Assembly: GCF_031344055.1 (NCBI RefSeq)
Contig: NZ_JADBEN010000001.1
DNA from: Methylobacillus flagellatus_A
Lineage (GTDB): Bacteria > Pseudomonadota > Gammaproteobacteria > Burkholderiales > Methylophilaceae
Reading direction: 5' to 3' (one strand)
DNA: 64,000 bases
A model generated the notes under the pieces. The model searched no databases and was not told where the DNA came from. It was given only the letters and a program-made list of their open reading frames with translations. Below, in pieces: positions 49,650 to 58,390 of this stretch. How positions within the stretch are numbered: the first letter of the stretch is position 1; every line of letters begins with the position of its first letter. The translations under genes were made by a program, and so were the position numbers.

Positions 49650-52214
49650 TTGACTACCTTAGACAATACCTTGGAACAGCATACGCCGATGATGCGCCAG
49701 TATCTCGGCATCAAGGCGCAATACCCCGATATGCTGGTGTTCTACCGCATGGGGGATTTCTACGAATTATTCCATGACGATGCGGAGAAGGCATCGCGCT
49801 TGCTCGGCATTACGCTCACCAAGCGCGGGAGTTCCAATGGCGAGCCTATCCGCATGGCGGGCGTGCCTTATCATGCGGCGGAGCAATACCTGGCAAAACT
49901 TGCCAAGCTGGGGGAGGCCGTCGCCATTTGCGAACAGGTGGGCGACCCTGCCAAGAGCAAGGGGCCGGTGGAGCGGGAGGTCACGCGCATCCTGACGCCG
50001 GGCACGCTGACCGACGCGGCCTTGCTGGACGACACGCGCGACAACCTGCTGCTTGCCATTGTGCGTGGCGAGGGCGTATTGGGGATTGCCCGCATCAATC
50101 TTGCCTCGGGACGCTTTGTCCTGAGCGAAATAGCGCCGGGGCTGCTGGCGCAGGAGCTGGAGCGCATCAGCCCGGCTGAAATTCTGTATCCCGATGATTT
50201 TTCCCATGTCGCGCTGGAGCAGGTGAAATGCTCCAAGAAAAGTTTGGCACCTTGGCAGTTCGACCTGGATTCATCGGTCCAGACCCTGACCAAGCAGTTC
50301 AGCACCTACGACCTGGATGGCTTCGGCTGCGCCGATATGCAGGCGGCCATCATGGCGGCTGGCGCCTTGCTGGATTACGTCAAGCATACGCAGCGCACCA
50401 GCCTGCCGCATATCCAGGGGCTGACGGTAGAGCAGGGAGGCCAGTTCATCCAGCTGGATGCCGCGACGCGCCGCAACCTGGAAATCGACCAGACCTTGCG
50501 CGGGGAGCCGTCGCCGACATTGTATTCCTTGCTGAATACCACCGTGACGGCCATGGGCGCGCGCTTGCTGCGCAGCTGGCTGCATCATCCCCTGCAGCAC
50601 CAGCCTGAAATCCAGGCGCGCCTGCAGGCGGTGACGGGCTTACAGGCGCAATATGATGGCTTGCGTCCATTATTGCGCAATGTCGGGGATATCGAGCGCA
50701 TGACGGCGCGCGTTGCCCTGAAAACGGCGCGTCCTCGCGATTTGTCCGGCTTGCGCGATAGTTTGCAACAACTGCCGTTGTTGCAGCGTGTATTGCGTCC
50801 TGAAAGTTCGTTGTTGCTGCAAGCCTTGCAGCAACAGTTGGATGTCCCGCAAGCCGCGTTGGTGATGTTGCTGGCGGCCGTCAAGGACGAGCCTGCCGCC
50901 GTATTGCGCGAAGGCGGCGTGATTGCCGATGGTTTTGATGCCGAGCTGGATGAGTTGCGCGGCATCCAGAGCAATTGCGGCGAGTTCCTGCTCAAGTTCG
51001 AAGCGCAGGAGCGCGAACGCAGCGGCATCGGCAACCTCAAGGTGGAATACAACAGCGTACATGGCTTTTACATCGAGATCAGCCGTGCGCAATCCGAGAA
51101 GGTGCCCGCCGAATACCGCCGCCGCCAGACCCTGAAGAACGTCGAGCGCTATATCACGCCCGAACTGAAGACGTTCGAAGACAAGGTATTGTCCGCCAAT
51201 GAGCGCGCCCTGGCACGTGAAAAAGTGCTGTTCGACGCATTGCTTGAAAACTTGCAGCCTGCGCTGACTGCCTTGCAACGTAATGCCGAAGCCGTGGCGC
51301 AATTGGATGTGCTGGCAACATTTGCCGAGCGTGCGGACGTGCTGAAATATGTCGCGCCCCAATTCAGCAATGATGCCGGCCTGGATATCGTGGACGGCCG
51401 CCATCCGGTAGTGGAGCAGTTGGCGCAGCCGTTCATCGCCAATAGCGTTTCCTTGTCGCCTTACCGCCAGTTATTGTTGATCACTGGCCCCAACATGGGC
51501 GGCAAGTCGACTTACATGCGGCAAACCGCGCTGATCGTGCTGCTCGCGCACTGTGGCTGTTTCGTTCCGGCGAAATCGGCGAAGATAGGCCCGATAGACC
51601 GGATTTTTACCCGCATCGGCGCTTCGGACGATTTGGCGGGAGGACGCTCCACCTTCATGGTGGAAATGACCGAGACCGCCAATATCCTGCACAATGCGAC
51701 GGAACAGAGCCTGGTATTGCTGGATGAAATCGGGCGCGGCACCTCGACCTTTGACGGCTTGTCCCTGGCATGGGCGGTGGCCAGGCAACTGCTGGAGAAG
51801 AACCGCAGCTATACCTTGTTCGCCACGCACTATTTCGAGCTGACCAGGATTAGCGAAGAATTCAAGCATGCGGCCAATGTGCACTTGGATGCGGTCGAGC
51901 ACGGCAACGGCATCGTGTTCCTGCATAACGTGGAAGAGGGGCCCGCAAGCCAGAGCTACGGGCTGCAGGTGGCGCAGTTGGCGGGCATCCCGCGTTCGGT
52001 GGTGAATGCCGCGAAGCGGAAGCTGGTGCAGCTTGAACAAAGCCAGGTGATGCAGCAATCCTCTTCCGGGCAAGGAGATATGTTTGTCGCGGTGGATAGT
52101 GCGCCGGAACCCGCCATGCACCCGGCGGTTTCCGAGCTTGAAAGCATCGATCCCGATGGCTTGACGCCAAGGCAGGCGCTGGATGTTTTGTACAAATTGA
52201 AAAAATTAATATAA
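49650..52214 (+). CDS. mutS: DNA mismatch repair protein MutS
   Basis: An 854-aa MutS. The mismatch-binding motif is in MLVFYRMGDFYELF (about 30-43; the Phe-x-Glu is FYE). Connector, core, clamp and ATPase domains follow, with Walker A GPNMGGKSTYMRQ (about 613) and Walker B LVLLDEIGRGTSTFDG. The start is the TTG at 49650, giving MTTLDNTLEQHTPMMRQYL; no ATG sits nearer the conserved N-terminus except at MMRQ. Confidence 0.97.
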   Translation: MTTLDNTLEQHTPMMRQYLGIKAQYPDMLVFYRMGDFYELFHDDAEKASRLLGITLTKRGSSNGEPIRMAGVPYHAAEQYLAKLAKLGEAVAICEQVGDPAKSKGPVEREVTRILTPGTLTDAALLDDTRDNLLLAIVRGEGVLGIARINLASGRFVLSEIAPGLLAQELERISPAEILYPDDFSHVALEQVKCSKKSLAPWQFDLDSSVQTLTKQFSTYDLDGFGCADMQAAIMAAGALLDYVKHTQRTSLPHIQGLTVEQGGQFIQLDAATRRNLEIDQTLRGEPSPTLYSLLNTTVTAMGARLLRSWLHHPLQHQPEIQARLQAVTGLQAQYDGLRPLLRNVGDIERMTARVALKTARPRDLSGLRDSLQQLPLLQRVLRPESSLLLQALQQQLDVPQAALVMLLAAVKDEPAAVLREGGVIADGFDAELDELRGIQSNCGEFLLKFEAQERERSGIGNLKVEYNSVHGFYIEISRAQSEKVPAEYRRRQTLKNVERYITPELKTFEDKVLSANERALAREKVLFDALLENLQPALTALQRNAEAVAQLDVLATFAERADVLKYVAPQFSNDAGLDIVDGRHPVVEQLAQPFIANSVSLSPYRQLLLITGPNMGGKSTYMRQTALIVLLAHCGCFVPAKSAKIGPIDRIFTRIGASDDLAGGRSTFMVEMTETANILHNATEQSLVLLDEIGRGTSTFDGLSLAWAVARQLLEKNRSYTLFATHYFELTRISEEFKHAANVHLDAVEHGNGIVFLHNVEEGPASQSYGLQVAQLAGIPRSVVNAAKRKLVQLEQSQVMQQSSSGQGDMFVAVDSAPEPAMHPAVSELESIDPDGLTPRQALDVLYKLKKLI

Positions 52215-52265
52215 ATATCAGCAATAATTCGACATAGTTTTGAAACAACTCCCTGCCACAATGTG

Positions 52266-52297
52266 AACCGTAGTCCTTACCGGGACTGCGGTTTTGT
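52266..52297 (+). terminator. Probable terminator after mutS
   Basis: AACCGTAGTCC (52266-52276) pairs with GGACTGCGGTT (52283-52293) with one G-T wobble, then TTTGTC. The T run is short. Confidence 0.65.
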
Positions 52298-52323
52298 CAA
52301 TTTAGATATCCCAAAAGGAAAAT

Positions 52324-52572
52324 ATGGTTGTCGAGTATTTCATCAAGATAGTGATTCCGGTGGTGTTTGCATCATTTGTTGCCATGATCGGCTGGTTTGC
52401 CGGTGAAAAGCAGGGTGCGATGGTTGCCGGTGGAGCTTCCCTTGCCCTGTCGATTGGCTGGACCAGTTACAGCTGGTCATTGTCCATGAGGCAGTCGCGT
52501 ATCAATGCGCGTTTGGCCAGACGCAAGCAGGCGCGTGCCAAGAAGGCGGTACGCAGCGTGTCTTGCGCATGA
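52324..52572 (+). CDS. 82-aa membrane protein of unknown function
   Basis: A small protein with two hydrophobic segments (IKIVIPVVFASFVAMIGWFA and GAMVAGGASLALSIGWTSYSW) and a strongly basic C-terminal tail (RINARLARRKQARAKKAVR). The ATG has AAAGGA at good spacing and a terminator follows, so it is a real single-gene unit. I do not recognise the family. A basic cytoplasmic tail after two helices could bind anionic lipids or nucleic acid, but that is only a shape argument. Confidence 0.75.
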   Translation: MVVEYFIKIVIPVVFASFVAMIGWFAGEKQGAMVAGGASLALSIGWTSYSWSLSMRQSRINARLARRKQARAKKAVRSVSCA

Positions 52573-52613
52573 TGTAAGTCAAGCGGCTTTTCTTTAAGCC
52601 GCACTGGATATGA

Positions 52614-52642
52614 AAAAGGCAGCCTGATGGCTGCCTTTTCTA
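52614..52642. terminator. Terminator between the small membrane protein gene and slyD
   Basis: AAAAGGCAGCC (52614-52624), loop TGAT, GGCTGCCTTTT (52629-52639): a perfect 11-bp stem usable from both sides. A smaller stem, GCGGCTT/AAGCCGC, lies at about 52583-52602. Confidence 0.85.
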
Positions 52643-52685
52643 TTGGGCGTACAGCCCAGGTTCAGCTCATCGACGCCAACTAAGC

Positions 52686-53165
52686 CTAGTGATGGTGCCC
52701 ACCTGCGCCATGCACGTGGCCGTGCTCTACTTCTTCCTTGCCCGCTTCGCGCACGGCGGTGACGGACGCCTTGAACAGCACGCGTTCGCCAGCCCAGGGA
52801 TGGTTGCCGTCGACGATGACCTTGCCGTCTTCGATATTGGTCACGGTATACAGCACCACATCGCCGGTTTCGTCTTCGCCTTCAAATTGCATGCCGACCT
52901 TCAATTCTTCCGTAGGAAAAGCGGAAACAGGCTCTATTTGCACCAGCTCCTCGTCATAGTCGCCGAATGCGTCGGCCGGTTCCAAGGTCAGTTCGATGGA
53001 GTCGCCAACGGATTTGCCATGCAGTTCTTCTTCTACTCGCGGGAAAATATTGTCATATCCGCCGTGCAGGTAGCTGACGGGATCCTTGCTGGCCTCCAGA
53101 ATATTCCCATCGCTATCGCGTAGTTCATAAGTGATGGTGACAACAGTGTTCATGGCGATCTGCAT
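52686..53165 (-). CDS. slyD: FKBP-type peptidyl-prolyl isomerase, SlyD-like
   Basis: A 159-aa isomerase/chaperone with the FKBP core (NTVVTITYELRDSDGNILEAS, YLHGGYDNIFPRVEEELHGKSVGD) interrupted by an insert-in-flap domain (about 70-120), and a short His-rich tail (HGHVHGAGGHHH) that can bind metals. SlyD helps nickel enzymes and prolyl folding. The ATG at 53165 has AAGGA 7 bases upstream; a second ATG at 53153 is internal. It starts 14 bases after the bcp stop. Confidence 0.93.
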   Translation of the reverse strand: MQIAMNTVVTITYELRDSDGNILEASKDPVSYLHGGYDNIFPRVEEELHGKSVGDSIELTLEPADAFGDYDEELVQIEPVSAFPTEELKVGMQFEGEDETGDVVLYTVTNIEDGKVIVDGNHPWAGERVLFKASVTAVREAGKEEVEHGHVHGAGGHHH

Positions 53166-53179
53166 GAAAGATCCTTCTT

Positions 53180-53641
53180 TTAAAGTGATTTGATAAAGTT
53201 GAGTATTTCTGCGGCATGGCCTTTGGCCACCACCCCATATTGTGCCAAGCGTACCACTCCAGTCCGGTCGATGACAAATGTGGAGCGGACGATGCCCATT
53301 TTTTTGATGCCGTCCTTCTCTTTTTCCTGCCATACGCCATATTGGCTGCATACCTCGCCATCCTCATCGGATAGCAGTTGTACTGCCAGGCCATGCTTGT
53401 CGCGGAAGTTGGCGTGGCTCATGCAATCATCCCGGCTGATGCCGATCACGAAAGTGTCATGGCGCTTGAATTCGTCCTCCAGGTCGCTGAACTCAATGGC
53501 TTGCAATGTGCAACTGGGGGTGTTGTCCTTGGGATAGAAATAGAGCACCACATTGTGTCCGCGCAATGCGGAAAGGCTGATAGTCTCGATATCTGCATCT
53601 AGCAGGGAAAAGTCAGGGGCTGGCGTATTGGGCTGCAGCAT
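53180..53641 (-). CDS. bcp: Peroxiredoxin of the Bcp/PrxQ family
   Basis: A 153-aa thioredoxin-fold peroxidase reducing H2O2 and organic hydroperoxides. The peroxidatic Cys44 is in FYPKDNTPSCTLQAIEF. The resolving cysteine found five residues later in two-Cys PrxQ proteins is replaced by Ile, so this looks like a one-Cys type. The ATG at 53641 (MLQPNTPAPDFSLLD) fits the family; the upstream extension is not coding-like and overlaps the divergent roxA start region. Confidence 0.93.
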   Translation of the reverse strand: MLQPNTPAPDFSLLDADIETISLSALRGHNVVLYFYPKDNTPSCTLQAIEFSDLEDEFKRHDTFVIGISRDDCMSHANFRDKHGLAVQLLSDEDGEVCSQYGVWQEKEKDGIKKMGIVRSTFVIDRTGVVRLAQYGVVAKGHAAEILNFIKSL

Positions 53642-53722
53642 GGCTTGCTTTGCAGTTGGGGATGACGGGAAAGATTCTAACCTAATTTCTTGGCAGCGTA
53701 AGCAATACGCTATCATGCGAAC

Positions 53723-54883
53723 ATGAAAAAAGAACAAATTTCACAAGAGATCCCGCTGACCTTGCTTGGCGGTTTGAGCGCAGAACAATTCCTCGCCGAA
53801 TACTGGCAGAAAAAACCTCTGTTGATCCGCCAGGCCATTCCTGGCTTCCATGGATTGCTGAGCCCGGATGAGTTGGCAGGATTGGCTTGCGAGGAGGATG
53901 TGCAGTCTCGCCTGATTTCATTCAAGCGCGGGCGCTGGAGCGTGGAGAGTGGACCGTTCGACGAAAACCGCTTTGCCAAGCTGCCCGAGCGCGACTGGAC
54001 CCTGCTGGTGCAAGGCGTCAACCATCATTTGCCGGAAGCGGCGGAATTGTTGCAGCAGTTCGCTTTCGTGCCTTACGCCAGGCTGGACGACCTCATGGTG
54101 AGCTTTGCGCCCGACCAGGGAGGCGTGGGGCCGCATTTCGATTCGTACGACGTGTTCCTGTTGCAGGGCGAAGGCGAGCGTTTGTGGCGGATCAGTGAGC
54201 AGCAGGACTTGAGCTTGGTCGAGGGCGCGCCGCTGCGTATCCTGCAAAATTTCAATACCGAGCAGGAATGGGTGTTAGAGCCAGGGGATATGCTGTATTT
54301 GCCGCCCCACGTCGCGCACTGGGGCATTGCAGCGGGCAATGCCATGACGTACTCCATCGGCTTCCGGGCGCCTTCGGCGCAGGAGCTCGCCAGCGAATTC
54401 CTCAATTACCTGCAGGACAAATTGCACGTGCCTGGGATGTATGCAGACCCGGAATTGCCGCTGCAGTCGCATCCGGCGGAGATTGGCACGCGGATGCTGG
54501 ACAAGGTCAGCGCGATGCTGGAGCAGATCCGCTGGCAGCCCAATGATGTGTCCGATTTTCTCGGACGTTACCTTTCAGAGCCCAAACCGCATATCGTGTT
54601 TGATGAAAATGAGGCGCTGGGATTGAAGCAGTTTGTGCAACAACTCCCAAAGCACGGCATTGCATTGTCTGGCAAGAGCCAGATGTTGTTCCATGGAAAC
54701 CAGTTCTTCATGAATGGCGAGCAGCTGGCGGCAGTGGTGCAGCATCAGCCGGTTCTGACGGCATTGGCGGATGGTCGCCGGCTTGAGGCTGCTTGCTTTG
54801 ATTCCGCTATCCTGCAGGATGCTGCATTGATGCAGCAGCTATATGGCTGGTATCTGGCGGGTTATTTGCATTTCATGGAGTGA
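53723..54883 (+). CDS. roxA: 2-oxoglutarate/Fe(II) ribosomal protein oxygenase (YcfD/RoxA type)
   Basis: A 386-aa JmjC-type cupin. Iron ligands are His138 and Asp140 (GPHFDSYDVF) and His199 (PPHVAHWG). The substrate-side motif KKPLLIRQA is near residue 30, and a C-terminal winged-helix domain (about 270-386) is typical of the family. E. coli YcfD hydroxylates an arginine of ribosomal protein L16. It is divergent from bcp. Confidence 0.9.
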   Translation: MKKEQISQEIPLTLLGGLSAEQFLAEYWQKKPLLIRQAIPGFHGLLSPDELAGLACEEDVQSRLISFKRGRWSVESGPFDENRFAKLPERDWTLLVQGVNHHLPEAAELLQQFAFVPYARLDDLMVSFAPDQGGVGPHFDSYDVFLLQGEGERLWRISEQQDLSLVEGAPLRILQNFNTEQEWVLEPGDMLYLPPHVAHWGIAAGNAMTYSIGFRAPSAQELASEFLNYLQDKLHVPGMYADPELPLQSHPAEIGTRMLDKVSAMLEQIRWQPNDVSDFLGRYLSEPKPHIVFDENEALGLKQFVQQLPKHGIALSGKSQMLFHGNQFFMNGEQLAAVVQHQPVLTALADGRRLEAACFDSAILQDAALMQQLYGWYLAGYLHFME

Positions 54884-54993
54884 TCGCGTAGCTTACGCAA
54901 AAGCAATATGCAAGGTGGAGTGATATCTCTCTACCGGAAGTGGCGTCACTGCCAGCCGTAAATTAGGAGTATGCATTGGCCAGGGATGAAATC

Positions 54994-55797
54994 ATGCGTG
55001 CCTTGTTGATGACCATGTGTCTGGTTTGCTTGCCTGTCCAGGCGGCAGGGTTGGATTTTAAGATGATTACGCTGCAGCATCGTTTTCCGCAGGATATCCT
55101 GCCTGCGGTACAACAGCTAGTCGGCCCCGAAGGTTCGGTCACCGCGATAGACCATCACTTGGTCGTGCGCGCCACAGCCGACAAAATGGATGCGGTCGAG
55201 GCCTTGGTCGAAAGGTTGGATACCGTGCAACGCAATGTGCGGATCACGATCCGCCATGACGATTATGCCGCCCAGGATAATCGCTCAATGGGTGTTGACG
55301 GAAGCCTGCGGCACGGGGATGCCGAGATCGGCATCAATGATGCTTCCGGGCGCGACGGCTTGCGCTTCAACATGGATGACAGCCAGACTGCAAGCCGTCG
55401 CAGTGGGGAGCAGTTCCTGACGGTGCTGGATGGCGAGCGCGCTTTCATCCGGGTCGGGCAATCCGTGCCCTTTACTCAGCAGTGGGTATTGCTGACCGCG
55501 CAATATGCCAATGTACAGCAGACAACAGAATTCCATGACATCACGACTGGTTTTGCTGTCAGGCCCCGTTATATCGGTAATGAGGTCGAGGTGGAAATCA
55601 CGCCGCGTATCGCGCGCCTTAATGCGATGGGTTTCATTGATTTCGAACAGTTGTCGACCATTGTCCGCGCCTCGCGGGGACAGTGGCTGGATATCGGCGG
55701 CGTCATGCAGGGGCGGGATGAGGTCAGCCGCGCCATTCTCTCGCAAAGCCAGTTTGCAGAAGGAAAAAACAGCCGCTTGCAAATCAAGGTTGATTGA
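54994..55797 (+). CDS. Isolated secretin-domain protein (short GspD-like)
   Basis: A protein of about 267 aa with a signal peptide (MRALLMTMCLVCLPVQA). An N-terminal NolW-like subdomain (FKMITLQHRFPQDILPAVQQLVGPEGSVTAIDHHLVVRATADKMDAVEALVERLD) is followed by a secretin-like beta domain (GERAFIRVGQSVPF, EVEVEITPRIARL, WLDIGGVMQGRDEVSRAI). It is far shorter than true secretins and has no pilus or type II secretion neighbours. The alternative start is the TTG at 54976 with TAGGAG upstream. Confidence 0.72.
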   Translation: MRALLMTMCLVCLPVQAAGLDFKMITLQHRFPQDILPAVQQLVGPEGSVTAIDHHLVVRATADKMDAVEALVERLDTVQRNVRITIRHDDYAAQDNRSMGVDGSLRHGDAEIGINDASGRDGLRFNMDDSQTASRRSGEQFLTVLDGERAFIRVGQSVPFTQQWVLLTAQYANVQQTTEFHDITTGFAVRPRYIGNEVEVEITPRIARLNAMGFIDFEQLSTIVRASRGQWLDIGGVMQGRDEVSRAILSQSQFAEGKNSRLQIKVD

Positions 55798-55981
55798 GGG
55801 ATTTGCCGCCTGTTTTTTTATTCGAAAAGTGGCAGAATATTGTGCTAAATAAGGCTGGTAGCCAAAAAACAGTGGTATTTTTTATCGGAAATGGTAGAAT
55901 TTTTGGCACTCGGTTGGTTTAAAGGCTTACCGTAACTGGTTTTAAAATTTATTGTCTACACACATCTTTAAGGGATAAAAA

Positions 55982-56200
55982 ATGACACGTTCCGCTCTGC
56001 TTGCCGCTCTGCTCGCACTTGCTTTGACTGCTTGTGGTCAAAAGGAAGAAGCACCTGCCGAAGCTCCTGCTGTTGAAGAAGCTGCTCCTGCTGTTGAAGA
56101 GGCGCCAGTCGAAGCTCCTGCAGAAGAAGCTGCTCCTGCTGTTGAAGAAGCTCCAGCTGAAGCTCCTGCAGAAGAAGCACCTGCTGAAGAAGCTAAGTAA
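55982..56200 (+). CDS. Small Ala/Glu/Pro-repeat lipoprotein
   Basis: A 72-aa protein: signal peptide with lipobox LTAC (Cys19), then QKE and about 50 residues made only of Ala, Glu, Pro, Val in repeated EEAPAEAPA/VEEAAPA units, ending in EEAK. The repeat is also visible in DNA (GAAGCTCCTGC units). The tail is strongly acidic and probably unstructured. Outer-membrane sorting is expected (no Asp at +2). It has its own ribosome binding site (AAGGGA) and terminator. The function is unknown; repeat number may vary between strains. Confidence 0.8.
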   Translation: MTRSALLAALLALALTACGQKEEAPAEAPAVEEAAPAVEEAPVEAPAEEAAPAVEEAPAEAPAEEAPAEEAK

Positions 56201-56241
56201 TTGACATGCTGGCTTCATGCCAGCTTCAATTATCTGGATCG

Positions 56242-56272
56242 AAAAGCCGGCAATGCCGGCTTTTTGTTTTTT
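56242..56272 (+). terminator. Terminator after the small lipoprotein
   Basis: AAAAGCCGGC (56242-56251), loop AAT, GCCGGCTTTT (56255-56264), then TGTTTTTT. A smaller GCTGGC/GCCAGC stem precedes it. Confidence 0.88.
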
Positions 56273-56311
56273 AGTGCTCAGCTTTCCTTAAGTTCTTCTA
56301 AGATACTTGCT

Positions 56312-57085
56312 TCATTTGATTTGACGCCAGTCGAACCCTTCTTGCTGGCTGGCAATCCCGATCCAGTGTTCTTCACAGTTGAGAGTGCGGCTTAATGCAT
56401 TATTGACCAAGGCTGGCTGGTTATTTTTTTCACTCAGGTGTGCAGCCACGATGTGCTGCAGCTTGCTGGTATCCAGTTTGCCCAGCAGGTTCGCTGCGCT
56501 TTCGTTGTCCAGGTGCCCCAGGCGTCCTCCCACGCGTTGTTTCAGGGAGCGAACGTAAGGGCCATTATGCAGCATGTCCAGGTCATGATTGCATTCGAGC
56601 ACCAATGCGTCGCAGGCGTTGAGCGTGGCTTCGATATGCGGGGTCGATATGCCTGCATCGGTGAGCACGCCGAGCTTGTGTTTGCCGTCTTCAAAAGTGT
56701 ATTGCACCGGTTCGCGTGCATCGTGCGGCACCGGGTAGGGCTGGACCTGCAAATCGCCGATGCCGAACGACTGGTGGCTGTCTATGATATGCAGGTCGAA
56801 CCCGCGTTCCTTTGGCATAAGTCTCTGGCTCGTGACGTATGTGCCGTGGGTGAGCCACACCGGGATGCGATAGCGGTTGGCGAGCTTGAACACGCCGCTG
56901 GTGTGGTCGTCGTGCTCATGGGTGACGAGAATGCCGTCAATCTCTTCCGGCTGCAGGCCTAGCTTGGCGATGCGCCGAACTGCGTCGCGCAAGCCGAAGC
57001 CGCAATCCAGCAATAGGCGGGTGGCGCCTTGCTCGATGATCAGGCCGTTGCCTGCGCTGCCGCTGCCGAGTGAAGCGAATCGCAT
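56312..57085 (-). CDS. Metallo-beta-lactamase-fold hydrolase (YycJ/WalJ-like)
   Basis: A 257-aa MBL-fold protein beginning MRFASLGSGSAGNGLIIEQG, with the metal motif THEHDDH (about 55-61) and further ligands in PVPHDA, TDAG and AAHLSEKN. It resembles the YycJ group, thought to be exonucleases or phosphodiesterases. It lies 68 bases after bamC in a dapA-bamC-MBL gene string. Confidence 0.87.
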   Translation of the reverse strand: MRFASLGSGSAGNGLIIEQGATRLLLDCGFGLRDAVRRIAKLGLQPEEIDGILVTHEHDDHTSGVFKLANRYRIPVWLTHGTYVTSQRLMPKERGFDLHIIDSHQSFGIGDLQVQPYPVPHDAREPVQYTFEDGKHKLGVLTDAGISTPHIEATLNACDALVLECNHDLDMLHNGPYVRSLKQRVGGRLGHLDNESAANLLGKLDTSKLQHIVAAHLSEKNNQPALVNNALSRTLNCEEHWIGIASQQEGFDWRQIK

Positions 57086-57153
57086 ATCAGCAAGTGCTGA
57101 TCAAGGGCGGTTGCCGTTTTAATGCAAACAATTCGACAACCGTCCTGAATGGG

Positions 57154-58362
57154 TTATTTGAGTTGCTCGAACAGCAGGTTGATGATGCGGTTTGCCGTGC
57201 TGGTGCGTTCGCGCTGGCCGTCCTTGTCTGTGATGGTGATCAGGGAGTTGCTATCCCCCGAGCTTTCCACCCTGACTTGGTACTGGGTGTCGCCGGACTT
57301 GCGCTTTTTGTTGCCGTCCTTGTCGGCCTTGTCGTTGCCCCAGAATTTCAGGGTCTCGAGCAAGCCTTTCTTTTCCTTTGGCAGTTCGTCAATATCGTTG
57401 TCCGTGTAGCGGACATAGAAAATGCCGCTGGAGCGGTCGCGATCCTCGACGACGAAGCCAATGCGGTCCAGCGCCAGCCCTACGCGGCGCCATGCGCGGT
57501 CGAACGCGTCATTGGTGCTGAGGCTGAGCGTGCCGTCGCCTTCCTTGTTGATGTTGGCGCGCAATTCAGGAGAGGCATTGGCTATGATGGTGCGGGATTT
57601 CTTCTCCTCGACGCCCAGGCGTACCATCAGTCTGCGTAACAGTTCCGCATCGATGTCTTCCGCGATGGCGCGGGACTCTTCGGCGCCAGTGCGCTTGGTC
57701 TTGGTGGGAGCGTAGCCCATTTCCACCTCGCCGGCGATGGTGCGCACCTTGACCTTGCCGTCGTCGGGCACGTTGCTGACGGCGCGATGGCTCATGTAGA
57801 TTTCAGTCGTGCCTTGCTCTGCGCCATGGTCGATGCGGGTGCGGAATTTCTGGCGGTTTTGCAGGCTGTTCAGCTTGTCCAGCCAGCCCTGGAATTTCTC
57901 CAGGTAGGTCTTGTCGCCAGTATCCAGCGAACTGGGGTCGACCCATTCCGTTTCCATGACGCCGGTTTGCGGGTTTTCCACCTGGACGGCAAACCCAAGG
58001 TCGGTCCAGAATTCACGGATGACGGGCCAGACTTTTTCCGGCGCGGCGTTCACCACCAGCCAACGCTGCGCTCCCGCACGCTCCATGCGGACGCCGTCCG
58101 CATTCGGCAACACTTTATCCTGCTCGTTTTCTACCTGGCCGCTTTCATTCAACGACTGGCTGTAATCGGAATAATTGGTCGCGGCGCCGGGAATGGCGTA
58201 AGCGTCGCTGGCCGAGATATTGGTGAGGTCGGGCGGAACTTCCAGGGGGCGTGAGCGGCCTGCCGCCTTATAGTCCGAGCTGGTATCAATGAACGGAATG
58301 GAGCAACCGCTGACGGTAAGCAATGTAGCCAGTAAAACAGGTTTGATTGTGAATCGATTCAT
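57154..58362 (-). CDS. bamC: Outer-membrane assembly lipoprotein BamC
   Basis: A 402-aa lipoprotein (lipobox TVSGCS, Cys20), then an unstructured segment that binds BamD (SDYKAAGRSRPLEVPPDLTNI) and two helix-grip domains. It is part of the BAM machine for beta-barrel insertion. It lies directly downstream of dapA, the conserved dapA-bamC (dapA-nlpB) pair. Confidence 0.92.
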   Translation of the reverse strand: MNRFTIKPVLLATLLTVSGCSIPFIDTSSDYKAAGRSRPLEVPPDLTNISASDAYAIPGAATNYSDYSQSLNESGQVENEQDKVLPNADGVRMERAGAQRWLVVNAAPEKVWPVIREFWTDLGFAVQVENPQTGVMETEWVDPSSLDTGDKTYLEKFQGWLDKLNSLQNRQKFRTRIDHGAEQGTTEIYMSHRAVSNVPDDGKVKVRTIAGEVEMGYAPTKTKRTGAEESRAIAEDIDAELLRRLMVRLGVEEKKSRTIIANASPELRANINKEGDGTLSLSTNDAFDRAWRRVGLALDRIGFVVEDRDRSSGIFYVRYTDNDIDELPKEKKGLLETLKFWGNDKADKDGNKKRKSGDTQYQVRVESSGDSNSLITITDKDGQRERTSTANRIINLLFEQLK

Positions 58363-58390
58363 GGTTTCTCTTGACTGAATAACGGTGGCA

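Noticed and set aside
55949..56218. Phe/Arg-Ser-rich minus-strand ORFs over the small lipoprotein gene
   Set aside because: Antisense reading of the AEP repeat; the plus strand has the signal peptide, ribosome binding site and terminator.
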